From Thermoplasma sp. Kam2015 (GTDB lineage Archaea; Thermoplasmatota; Thermoplasmata; Thermoplasmatales; Thermoplasmataceae): a stretch of DNA of 64,000 bases. The stretch is taken from assembly GCF_003205235.1 (NCBI RefSeq), contig NZ_QJSM01000020.1, positions 162,116 to 226,115 of the forward strand, read 5' to 3'. This document shows positions 45,793 to 52,136 of the stretch, piece after piece. Within the stretch, counting starts at the first letter, position 1, and every line of letters starts with the position of its first letter. The notes under the pieces are model-generated. The model was not told the origin of the DNA, ran no database searches, and was given only the letters and a program-made list of their open reading frames with translations. Position numbers and translations under genes: made by a program.

Positions 45793-46056
45793 TTATTCAT
45801 AATTTTTTTCGTAATTGTATTCGCTATCGCCTTCTCTGTCAACGCTGTACCCGTTGTTTTTGCCCTTTACCTTCTTTACGAAGACTAGCCTTGGCAGTCT
45901 GTAAAGATAGCCATCTTGATCATAGCAAAAAGCACCGACAGCATCGCCAGCAGCCATGAATACCTTGCAATCATCGTCTTCAAGGCTGTTGGGTTCTTCT
46001 TCCCATTTAGCCTTATGTCTGATGGCTACTGATGTTTGATATATATTTCCTGCCAT
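45793..46056 (-). CDS. Hypothetical array protein (87 aa)
   Basis: Not recognised. Starts MAGNIYQTSVAIRHKAKWEE; a central strand-turn part (FMAAGDAVGAFCYDQDGYLY) and a basic C-terminus. Leader-driven, ATG 46056. Confidence 0.67.
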   Translation of the reverse strand: MAGNIYQTSVAIRHKAKWEEEPNSLEDDDCKVFMAAGDAVGAFCYDQDGYLYRLPRLVFVKKVKGKNNGYSVDREGDSEYNYEKNYE

Positions 46057-46098
46057 TTTTCACCTCGCCCTTACGGGCAACAAAAAATAAACGCTGAA

Positions 46099-46455
46099 TC
46101 AGAGTATCAGATCATCCGCTGAATGCACGCATCTGATCGGGATGTATGCATGCCCATCTTTCTCAAGGCGCTCGAGGCTGTAGGTCTCGGAGAATTCGTC
46201 TGCGATCTCCTCCACGAACTTTCTATCCACCACGCTGCCAATAGGCACGCCTATGTAGCAGTCTGGCGTTCCGAGAGCCATTTCAACGGCATCGTCACCT
46301 CCATCGAGAAACGCGAATGCGTATCTCTTGTTCAGCGTTTTGTCATCCATCAACACGAATGCAGGGTAGTCCATAAGAGAAGACTGTTTTTTCCTGCTCG
46401 TGCTGTAGTTTTTTTTCTCACCCATAAAATAATATAATCTAAAAATTCTGTTCAT
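46099..46455 (-). CDS. Hypothetical array protein (118 aa)
   Basis: Not recognised. Basic N-terminus MNRIFRLYYFMGEKKNYSTS, then YAFAFLDGGDDAVEMALGTP and a C-terminal helix-strand (YSLERLEKDGHAYIPI). The leader is the shortest in the array (46456-46477, TTGCCGGGGTGAGG), with only a minimal hairpin. An internal ATG (MGEKK) is also possible. Confidence 0.65.
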   Translation of the reverse strand: MNRIFRLYYFMGEKKNYSTSRKKQSSLMDYPAFVLMDDKTLNKRYAFAFLDGGDDAVEMALGTPDCYIGVPIGSVVDRKFVEEIADEFSETYSLERLEKDGHAYIPIRCVHSADDLIL

Positions 46456-46477
46456 GCCTCACCCCGGCAACAAAAAA

Positions 46478-46798
46478 TCATTGGAGCATTTTTGCCTCTA
46501 GCATAATATCCAAATAGATCTTTCTGTACGATCCGTCTGGATTCTTCCTGAGGCAAAAGGCTTCATTCTCTTTATAGAATTCGTCTAGGTTTTCCACCTC
46601 CTCCCAGCTTATGTAGCTACCCGGTAGTGGAAGCCCAAACTCTTCAATATCAGATAATGGCCCTTCATAGTCTATGAGGAAGACTTCATCCTCATTTTTA
46701 GAAGTCAACCTCATTGTCTCAAAGCCGTCCAATCTCGTTTGAAGCCTTCTCTTCAAATGAGGATAATAATCCCTTCCCTCATAACCATATAACGTCAT
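46478..46798 (-). CDS. Hypothetical array protein (106 aa)
   Basis: Not recognised. Starts MTLYGYEGRDYYPHLKRRLQ; contains VFLIDYEGPLSDIEEFGLPL and a basic, aromatic C-terminus ending LEAKMLQ. ATG 46798 follows GCGAGGGAGTGA, a slightly diverged Shine-Dalgarno end of the leader. Confidence 0.67.
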   Translation of the reverse strand: MTLYGYEGRDYYPHLKRRLQTRLDGFETMRLTSKNEDEVFLIDYEGPLSDIEEFGLPLPGSYISWEEVENLDEFYKENEAFCLRKNPDGSYRKIYLDIMLEAKMLQ

Positions 46799-46830
46799 TC
46801 ACTCCCTCGCCCCTATGGGCAACAAAAAAT

Positions 46831-47226
46831 TCATTCCTGTTTTTCTAGATCCTTTTTATCCCAGTCTATGTCCCACGGCTCTTCATTGAATATTTCATTG
46901 AGAAAGTCCATGGCATCCGAAGGGTCTAGGTATTCGTCTTCTTCGGCTATCACCGGCCTCTCTGCCCCTTCAAATGGATCATCAATGAACGCATAGCCCT
47001 GTTTCTTTGTGAGCCTTGTGAACCTTGGCAGGACGGTCTCTACGATGTCCACTGCATTTTCTACGCCCTCCGCATAATAGGGCGAAAAATACCTGCACTC
47101 TGGGCAATCGTAGTTGTCTCCGAGGTACATTACAATCCTCAGAGGATCAAAAATTCCTGCAATGTCGCCCTCCTCATCCTTCCTCCCGCTCACCTTCACA
47201 TTGGCCTTATATTCGCGTGTTTCCAT
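46831..47226 (-). CDS. Hypothetical array protein with Cys pair (131 aa)
   Basis: Not recognised. Starts METREYKANVKVSGRKDEEG and contains YDCPECRYFSPYYAEGVENA; a single C-x2-C is not enough for a zinc ribbon unless dimeric. Acidic C-terminus. ATG 47226 sits after the leader GGCGAGG; extension to 47253 would read the hairpin. Confidence 0.67.
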   Translation of the reverse strand: METREYKANVKVSGRKDEEGDIAGIFDPLRIVMYLGDNYDCPECRYFSPYYAEGVENAVDIVETVLPRFTRLTKKQGYAFIDDPFEGAERPVIAEEDEYLDPSDAMDFLNEIFNEEPWDIDWDKKDLEKQE

Positions 47227-47259
47227 TTTATGCCTCGCCCCTACGGGCAACAAAAAAAT

Positions 47260-47529
47260 TTAATGAGCATCGGCCAGATCCCGATAGAGATCCTCTATCG
47301 TATCTGGAATATCCAATGCAGCTATTGGCATTGGAAGGTCCCAGAGGCTACCGATCTCCCTTTTTATCAGAGAAACAATAGGATCTCCGGGGTCCACCTT
47401 CGCAAGGCCTCTTTGCTCTAAGATCTGTACAATAATTATCCTTTTCTCAAATTCTTCGAGGGGCTTTCCCGCCTCTCGTTTTACCCAAGCCTTGTAAAAA
47501 AGTTCAAGGCTTGGAACATCAATTTCCAT
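47260..47529 (-). CDS. Hypothetical helical array protein (89 aa)
   Basis: Not recognised. Starts MEIDVPSLELFYKAWVKREA; all-helical, with LEEFEKRIIIVQILEQRGLA and an end rich in Asp/Leu. Leader-driven, ATG 47529. It lies immediately downstream of the second clamp gene. Confidence 0.67.
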   Translation of the reverse strand: MEIDVPSLELFYKAWVKREAGKPLEEFEKRIIIVQILEQRGLAKVDPGDPIVSLIKREIGSLWDLPMPIAALDIPDTIEDLYRDLADAH

Positions 47530-47595
47530 TTTTCACCTCGCCCTTACGGGCAACAAAAAAATTTTTTATTTTTTTCACCTTTTTGAGCGTTGGCT

Positions 47596-48393
47596 CTATC
47601 CTTTAATCATTGGAGCTATCATCAGATAGCCCACGACTTCACCATTTTTATAGCCTATTTTTAATGGGGCTATATCATCTTCCTTCTTAGCCGGCTTGAA
47701 CCTTATCATCAAGCCGTCACTGTGCCTCAGCGATTTCATCACCTTTATCGCTGAAGTCCCTACTGATATCTGTGCCCCCTCGGGAATCGGCTGATACGAT
47801 TCGCCGATGGGCAGTTCATAGGTCAGAGTTGTATTCTTTGTGTCTCCTAGGTCGTAGGAGACCTTCAGCTTCCCCTGTCCGGCCGTAAGCGTCACGCTTG
47901 ACGCTGCATAGGCCAGGCTTTTTACAAAAGCTTTGGCATCGACAAGCGAGCCGTAGGGATAATCCACTTTCGGCTCTCTTATCTCGATTTCCTCATTGTA
48001 CTCTTCGTGGTACTCCAGCGATGCCTCATCACTGAAGTACACGAAGGTAACAGACTCTTCTCGGGCAATCATTCTCAGTTCCTTCTTGCCCTTTCCTATT
48101 GAGACAACCTTCAGCAAGCTGCTAAGCAGTTTGTAGCTCACTGGAAAGTTTATCTCCTCGTTTACGCTGGCATCGGTAAACCTTTTGAAGTCAAGGTATA
48201 CCGATGCCAGCATTATGTGCTCACTCTGCATCCTGAAGGCTCTAAGGCTCCTCTTCGTTGCTACGAAGAGTATCCCGTTGCCTTCTTCGCCATTCAGGGC
48301 CATCAAAGGCCCCATGGCCTTAGCAAAGTCGTTTACCTCTCCATTCTTCAGCAGAATGGAGAACTTCAGGTCTTGTTTTACTTCTGTCTCCAT
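47596..48393 (-). CDS. PCNA-like DNA sliding clamp 2 (divergent)
   Basis: The 265-residue length is that of a PCNA. Pattern agrees with the clamp fold: KFSILLKNGEVNDFAKAMGP as first helix and strand, ILFVATKRSLRAFRMQSEHI (family: GL...A.D.S.VAL), ASVYLDFKRF, FPVSYKLLSSLLKVV and the ending VVGYLMIAPMIKG (family V.YYLAPKI). Sequence is far from PCNA in detail, so an altered partner range is expected. Start ATG 48393 after a leader. With clamp 1 (40938) the element carries two clamp subunits; whether they form homo- or heterotrimers, also with host PCNA, is open. Confidence 0.75.
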   Translation of the reverse strand: METEVKQDLKFSILLKNGEVNDFAKAMGPLMALNGEEGNGILFVATKRSLRAFRMQSEHIMLASVYLDFKRFTDASVNEEINFPVSYKLLSSLLKVVSIGKGKKELRMIAREESVTFVYFSDEASLEYHEEYNEEIEIREPKVDYPYGSLVDAKAFVKSLAYAASSVTLTAGQGKLKVSYDLGDTKNTTLTYELPIGESYQPIPEGAQISVGTSAIKVMKSLRHSDGLMIRFKPAKKEDDIAPLKIGYKNGEVVGYLMIAPMIKG

Positions 48394-48437
48394 CTTTTTT
48401 TACCTCCCCCTTCTTTTTTGAAGGGCAACAAAAAAAT

Positions 48438-48539
48438 TCAAGGCTTGTTTTCTTTGTCGAGCCTTTCGTAATGCTCGACAACGGTACCATACTCGTTTAT
48501 GTACGAATATCTGTACCTGTAATATTTCTCTTGTTCCAT
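48438..48539 (-). CDS. Small basic-aromatic array protein (33 aa)
   Basis: MEQEKYYRYRYSYINEYG then VVEHYERLDKENKP. ATG 48539 lies after a GTAA-loop leader (48544-48569) with GGAGGTGATAT. Tyr-rich. It is the first gene after the terminator-like hairpin at 48585. Function unknown. Confidence 0.6.
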   Translation of the reverse strand: MEQEKYYRYRYSYINEYGTVVEHYERLDKENKP

Positions 48540-48584
48540 ATATCACCTCCGCCCTTACGGGCTGCAAAGATCCATAACGCAAAA

Positions 48585-48613
48585 GGGGGAACCGCCACAA
48601 GGACGGTCCCCCC
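48585..48613 (-). terminator. Hairpin terminator-like repeat, copy 3
   Basis: Read leftward: GGGGGGACC, an 11-base loop, GGTTCCCCC, then TTTTGCGTTATGG. Same family as the pair at 36594 and 36669 (shared loop bases GTGGCGG and tail TTTTGCGTTA). It closes the gene-free structured block on its right. Confidence 0.5.
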
Positions 48614-49157
48614 TCTCACGTGTATAAAGACCGATCTCCATTGGATCGGTTGGCCGCACACTTCCATCGTGGATTCCGCATGCATCCATTGTGCACGCTT
48701 CCACGCACGGTTTCCATGTGCGTTTTCCCGGCAAGCAGGTCTGTTTTTCCCCTCACTCCATCGGCTCGGAGCAAACCTGCCTGTCCTGTCCGGTCAGCCA
48801 AGTATTCAGGCGACAAAAAAATGCAGACAACGCAACCGCACAAGTTATGCACCGAACCTGCATCCGGTCAGGAACTACCTATTGCCCGCGCATGCTTCCA
48901 TGCGGGATGTTCCAGAGCGCGACCTCTGGTGGTCAGGATCGCCCTAAGCCACGCTGTCTGCTTCCGATCTCCATTGGATCGGCATGGCTACGCCGCTTCA
49001 ATGTACTTCCAGCCTGCATCCATTGTACAGGCCTTCCACACACATCCACGGCGTATTTTCGCGGTAGCAAGGTTCAGCTGGCCTTCGGCTCCATTGGCCT
49101 ACGGCCATCGCCTTGCTATCCCTCCGCTCAGCCATCTCATTTGGGCTACAATCTTCT
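48614..49157 (-). ncRNA. Candidate structured RNA with repeated CAATGGA hairpin loops
   Basis: About 545 bases without a plausible gene. CCGATCTCCATTGGATCGG (six-pair stem, seven-base loop) occurs twice, at 48631 and 48964. Other stems of different sequence present the same loop TCCATTG (CAAUGGA in the leftward RNA): 48678-48698 (GCATGCA/TGCACGC), 49013-49031 (CCTGCA/TACAGG) and 49087-49099 (GGC/GCC). Further hairpins: CGCAC/GTGCG near 48703 and GCATG(CTTC)CATGC near 48890. A leftward TATA box (49182-49192) precedes and a terminator-like hairpin (48585) follows, so a leftward transcript of about 570 nt is proposed. The three frames of the repeats differ from copy to copy, which argues against protein coding. 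Confidence 0.55.
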
Positions 49158-49192
49158 GTTGATCGTGCTTCGACGATCAACTATTTAAATTT
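49158..49192 (-). promoter_or_regulatory. Leftward promoter with palindromic operator
   Basis: AAATTTAAATAG (about 49181-49192) followed by GTTGATCGT/ACGATCAAC, a perfect nine-base inverted repeat at 49158-49181. The same ATAGTnnATnnTCGTC-type arrangement follows TATA boxes at 50277 and 50364. Confidence 0.55.
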
Positions 49193-49217
49193 TTTGGAGC
49201 GACAAAAATTAAGTTTT

Positions 49218-49532
49218 TCATTCTTTTCTTTCCAGTAGCCCGAGCTCAAACTTCAACTGTTTGAGCTCGTCTGTGGATAATATTTTGCCTTCAGGCAGTC
49301 TTTCGAGAAGCCTGAAGACAATCGCTTTATCTCCGGGTTGCATTTTAATTGCAACCCGGCTCATGGGTATTTTCGTGCCGAGTATTTCACTCAGCACGAC
49401 CGCAGTCCCTTCGTGCCCTATTGCGGACACGAATCCATTACTAATCAATTCTTTTGCTTCTTCAACCGATATTCGGCTGAAGGTATACACTCCGTATTCT
49501 GTTAGAATAGGAGTGTTTAATACAAACAACAT
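49218..49532 (-). CDS. DUF1874 protein, AcrIII-1/Crn2-type ring nuclease homologue
   Basis: A 104-residue protein with the DUF1874 (STIV B116, YddF) pattern: NTPILTEYGVYTFSRISVEE, then FVSAIGHEGTAVVLSEILG with the conserved catalytic His, the end of the core VAIKMQPGDKAIVF and the tail LPEGKILSTDEL. Proteins of this family in archaeal viruses (AcrIII-1) degrade cyclic tetra-adenylate, the signal of type III CRISPR systems; cellular members (Crn2) are fused or linked to CRISPR. A mobile element would use it to block type III immunity. Identification is by pattern; activity is inferred. ATG 49532 follows a GTAA-loop leader. Confidence 0.82.
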   Translation of the reverse strand: MLFVLNTPILTEYGVYTFSRISVEEAKELISNGFVSAIGHEGTAVVLSEILGTKIPMSRVAIKMQPGDKAIVFRLLERLPEGKILSTDELKQLKFELGLLERKE

Positions 49533-49569
49533 ACCTTTTTTCCTCCGCCCTTACGGGCAACAAAAAAAT

Positions 49570-49974
49570 TCAGTCGGAGAATTCTTCTTCATCATCTTCT
49601 TCTTCTCCGACTTCTTCATCCTCCGGCTCCGGCGGGTAGTAGCCCGTCGGAACCTCCGTCTTTCCTTCCACATCGTGCCAATCTCTTGACACGATGTGCT
49701 CTTCAGGGAGGCTCTGAAGAGCCTCCCTTATCTTTTTCGCTCCAGCGGTCCTGCTTTTCAGGACCACCGGTAATGGGATGAAGAGGGACCTCTTGTATCC
49801 CCCTTCATCCTTAAAATACAGAGCTACGAGGGAGAAGTACTCCCTCAGCTCTGCACTATCTCCATCTGCCTCGAGGAGGTATAAAGCCTCCCCGAGGCTC
49901 CCTTCCTGAGACAGCATCTTGGCTGTCTCGAAGAACATCTGATTCTTCAATTCCAAAAATCTCACACAACACAC
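49570..49974 (-). CDS. Hypothetical protein with acidic tail (up to 134 aa)
   Basis: Not recognised. Helical N-terminal part (MLSQEGSLGEALYLLEADGD), a basic centre (LPVVLKSRTAGAKKIREALQ) and a run of about 25 mostly acidic residues at the end. The leader (49973-50009) has the longest stem of the array, GCTCGCCACC/GGTGGCGAG. Start is uncertain: GTG 49974, GTG 49965 or TTG near 49956 all follow GGAGGTG. First array gene after the two promoters at 50.3 kb. Confidence 0.6.
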   Translation of the reverse strand: MCCVRFLELKNQMFFETAKMLSQEGSLGEALYLLEADGDSAELREYFSLVALYFKDEGGYKRSLFIPLPVVLKSRTAGAKKIREALQSLPEEHIVSRDWHDVEGKTEVPTGYYPPEPEDEEVGEEEDDEEEFSD

Positions 49975-50009
49975 CTCCTCGCCACCTCAGCGGTGGCGAG
50001 CAACAAAAA

Positions 50010-50443
50010 TTGGGCTACTTTGTTTCGGCTCGCAAGACCATTCAGAAGCTCGCCAACCCTGCCAGTATTTTCTCGTGCTCTGGAGGTACGGAGCATGAGT
50101 ACAACTCCCCTTTCGGGGCCTTCTCCTTGGCAGAGCATGCCTGTGGTGTGCCGCCACGGCAATCGTCAGGCCCATTCTTTTTCCCTCTCGGGAATGGCAG
50201 AAACGCCTAGAAAAAAGGCACATCTAGACGTTCCCTTGCGGGAATTGCTTCCCGTTAATCTGTTTGCGACAATTGACTATATAAAGGTTTCGGTGGAGAA
50301 ATCCTTCAATCCACCCACCCCTTCATTTCACTAATCTTTTTGATGATCGATTGACGATTATCTACTATATAAATATTTCGCTATTTTTTCCCTCCCTGGC
50401 CTCAAAAAAGGGGAAAAAGGTAGCTGCGGGCTGCCCCTCAGCT
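50010..50443 (-). promoter_or_regulatory. Gene-free block with two leftward TATA boxes and short hairpins
   Basis: Two leftward TATA boxes (CCTTTATATAG at about 50277-50287 and AATATTTATATAG at about 50364-50376), each followed by ATAGT..AT..TCG boxes. Downstream, small hairpins with four-base loops recur: CCCC(TTTC)GGGG near 50107, CCC(TCTC)GGG near 50182, CCC(TTGC)GGG near 50233, and a nine-pair stem CTCGTGCTC/GAGCATGAG near 50072. No gene fits. It probably is the array's promoter and a long 5' leader. Confidence 0.5.
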
Positions 50444-51097
50444 TCAGAGAGCGAACCAGTCCTCGTAACGGGCAGCGATTTCAGCTTCTTTGAGCTCGTT
50501 GACCTTTGTTCCTAGCGATGCTTTTGCCAAGTGGAGTCGCTGATATGCCGATGCTGGGGTCTTCCTCTTAGCACGCCTGTTCTGGGCTATTGCGCGTTCC
50601 ATCATTGCGCTGACATAGGCGTTTTTCATCATATCCCGGGCGGTCAGCAGGCGGCTCACATAGACCACCAGTGCTTCTGACTTGTTCTTGTTGCTTTCAG
50701 ACTTTGAATTCTTGAACATGTTGATGGCTTCCATGATGTCTCCGGCAGCATATGTCAGGCCTCTATAAACCTTCAAGAACAGCTCAGGATCTGATATCTT
50801 GCTCGGCGCATTTGCCAGTCTGGAAAATTCTTCGGACAGGTTGGTGTCAAGATAGCTGCTCGCTTCAAGTAGGTTTGCCTTGATTTCGCCTGTAGAGGTG
50901 GCCGCCACAAACTTCAGCTCGCCGGAGACGGAACCTATGATCCTGAACGCATGCGATACCGCATACCTGATCAGGCCGTTGGATCCGTTCCTACCGATGA
51001 AATTGGTTATGATCGGCCTTCTGATGCTGCCCCTTTTTTCCCTGATCGGGATATGCCTCGCATTGCTGCCGTAGCCTTTCGTTATGAAGCGCGTCAT
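50444..51097 (-). CDS. Hypothetical basic protein (217 aa)
   Basis: Not recognised. Starts MTRFITKGYGSNARHIPIRE; basic N-terminus, helical centre, and NRRAKRKTPASAYQRLHLAK near the end. ATG 51097 overlaps the stop of the 56-residue gene (ATGA). Last of three leftward genes driven from 51.8 kb. A nucleic-acid-binding or particle-packaging role would fit the charge but is not shown. Confidence 0.7.
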   Translation of the reverse strand: MTRFITKGYGSNARHIPIREKRGSIRRPIITNFIGRNGSNGLIRYAVSHAFRIIGSVSGELKFVAATSTGEIKANLLEASSYLDTNLSEEFSRLANAPSKISDPELFLKVYRGLTYAAGDIMEAINMFKNSKSESNKNKSEALVVYVSRLLTARDMMKNAYVSAMMERAIAQNRRAKRKTPASAYQRLHLAKASLGTKVNELKEAEIAARYEDWFAL

Positions 51098-51264
51098 TTC
51101 CCCCACTTCCTCGCATTGAGGGCGAAGGTTGCCCTCTTCCTAATGGCCGGGCTGCCGTCCTGCTTCAACCTCTTTAGAACCTCGATCTTGATGGTTCCGG
51201 CCTTTGTGAAGCCTTTGTTCCCGAACCTCTTCTTAACGTAGTTTCTAAGCGCACCCTTCCTCAT
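51094..51264 (-). CDS. Small basic protein (56 aa)
   Basis: Starts MRKGALRNYVKKRFGNKGFT and ends TFALNARKWGK; more than a quarter Lys/Arg, two helices. Stop overlaps the next ATG; start lies six bases after the upstream stop. Likely DNA- or RNA-binding from charge only. Confidence 0.68.
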   Translation of the reverse strand: MRKGALRNYVKKRFGNKGFTKAGTIKIEVLKRLKQDGSPAIRKRATFALNARKWGK

Positions 51265-51270
51265 CCTTCA

Positions 51271-51768
51271 TCACTCCCAGTGTAGGCTGCCGTCGCCTGC
51301 GCCCTCCTCAGAAACGGCCTCTATATCACCAGAACTGACCCGCTTTCTGCGCTTTCCGAATAAAAACCCGAGCTTTTCTGGAATGGACCTGAGATCCAGA
51401 TCCGCCCTTGCCCTTGCAACCGTATCACTGTGATGGGAATCACCGCCATCATTGTGCTCAAGCATGCTGGAGGCGGCTTTGCGCCTCTGGGCCTTGGCCT
51501 CCTCTATCATGGTGGCGTATTTCAGCTTGTCTGAATAAGCGACCCTCTTGTCGGAGGCTAGTTTTCGCAAGGCCTCTATGTGCTGGTCCAGCTCCTCGAG
51601 GGTACGGCCCATGTCGTTTACCTTCTCGGCTGCACTTCCAAAATGCTGTCCTTTGGTCAGAGAGTAGAGCCCGCGGCTGTCGGCCATCAGCTCCTTTTCC
51701 TCCTTCAGAGTGCCTCTGATAGCTCTTCCATGCACTCTGACTGCCCGTTGGGATTTCTTGACTGGCAT
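51271..51768 (-). CDS. Hypothetical basic protein (165 aa)
   Basis: Not recognised. Starts MPVKKSQRAVRVHGRAIRGT, then a long helical part (EKVNDMGRTLEELDQHIEAL) with likely coiled coil and a C-terminal KRRKRV. ATG 51768 is chosen because its promoter-start block (51766-51803) is an inverted copy of the one ending in ATG at 29017. First of three leftward genes. Confidence 0.7.
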   Translation of the reverse strand: MPVKKSQRAVRVHGRAIRGTLKEEKELMADSRGLYSLTKGQHFGSAAEKVNDMGRTLEELDQHIEALRKLASDKRVAYSDKLKYATMIEEAKAQRRKAASSMLEHNDGGDSHHSDTVARARADLDLRSIPEKLGFLFGKRRKRVSSGDIEAVSEEGAGDGSLHWE

Positions 51769-51803
51769 ACCAACAAAAACCACTTAGCCTTTTAAAGTTA
51801 GCG
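51766..51803 (-). promoter_or_regulatory. Leftward promoter-start block, inverted copy of 28982-29019
   Basis: CGCTAACTTTAAAA, six bases, GTGGTTTTTGTTGGTATG, as on the plus strand at 28982. The 14- and 18-base blocks are identical; only the six between differ. Confidence 0.65.
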
Positions 51804-51805
51804 TT

Positions 51806-51850
51806 TTTGGGAAGCAGTAATTCTCAAAGGCTTGAGCGATGAGATGCATG
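51806..51850 (+). mobile_element. Fragment of an IS605-type left end
   Basis: GGGAAGCAGTAATTCTC...GCTTGAGCGATGAGAT resembles the left ends at 43894 and 52023 but lacks both flanks. It follows the promoter block directly, so an old insertion marks this edge of the element's core. Confidence 0.5.
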
Positions 51851-52006
51851 CATGTTAACGTTGGGGTATAGGGCTTGTTGTGATATCCCCTTATCCCTGA
51901 CATTCTTCGGCTTCAACGTTAAAACCCAATTAAGAAATTCCTTGCTATTGGCAATTTCATGATCCTTCAAGTATTTTAAATAATCCTCTTCATTTGCACC
52001 AGTCAT
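51851..52006 (-). pseudogene. N-terminal gene fragment cut by IS end (about 47 aa)
   Basis: Reads MTGANEEDYLKYLKDHEIAN then KEFLNWVLTLKPKNVRDKGI up to the IS fragment, where meaning is lost. NVRDKGIS followed by a helix is reminiscent of the N-terminal domain of archaeal integrases, but too short to assign. Trapped between two IS605-type ends. Confidence 0.4.
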
Positions 52007-52022
52007 TTCAACTTCATCGAGA

Positions 52023-52100
52023 TTATAGAAAGGTTAGGAGTTTGAGGGAAGCAGTAAAACTCTCTCTTCGTACAGGAGATACACGGACTTCCCCCAACCG
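52023..52100 (+). mobile_element. IS200/IS605-type left end
   Basis: TTATAGAAAGGTTAGGAG...GGGAAGCAG, ending GAGATACACGGACTTCCCC, pairs with the copy at 43894. It contains an imperfect hairpin (GGGAAG/CTTCCC) and precedes the truncated tnpB by about 35 bases. Confidence 0.65.
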
Positions 52101-52136
52101 AAAATCCTATTGATAAGTTTGCTATATTAATAATAG

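Larger units (their letters stand above)
37777..50009 (-). repeat. Intercistronic leader repeat: T-run, GTTG, hairpin, Shine-Dalgarno (about 25 copies)
   Basis: Read leftward each copy is TTTTTGTTG, a short stem-loop, then GGAGGT or GAGGT 5-10 bases before a start codon. Stem classes: CCCTTC(AAAAAA)GAAGGG at 38765, 39391, 40886, 41958, 43054, 43834, 48402; CTTC(GAGGA)GAAG at 37777, 39979, 42484; GCCC(GTAA)GGGC at 40255, 44896, 46061, 47534, 48544, 49550; GCCC(GAGA)GGGC at 45178, 45768; GCCC(GACA)GGGC at 44462; variants at 46456, 46801, 47231; larger stems at 42031-42102 and 49973-50009 (GCTCGCCACC/GGTGGCGAG); a diverged copy at 44240. Positions are the left end of each. Stem bases change together while box order stays, so RNA pairing is selected. 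Confidence 0.85.

Noticed and set aside
48620..49188. Overlapping plus-strand frames in the hairpin block (180 and 165 codons)
   Set aside because: Cys/His/Arg/Pro-rich products caused by repeated hairpin sequence; the repeats fall in different frames and there is no Shine-Dalgarno box or promoter on that strand.
37777..50009. CRISPR array suggested by a repeated 30-base unit
   Set aside because: Units are separated by whole genes of 100-1000 bases, not short spacers, and each sits at a start codon.
50010..50334. Reverse and forward small frames (66-113 codons) at 50.0-50.3 kb
   Set aside because: They cross two TATA boxes and several hairpins; compositions are arginine/serine-rich and no leader precedes them.
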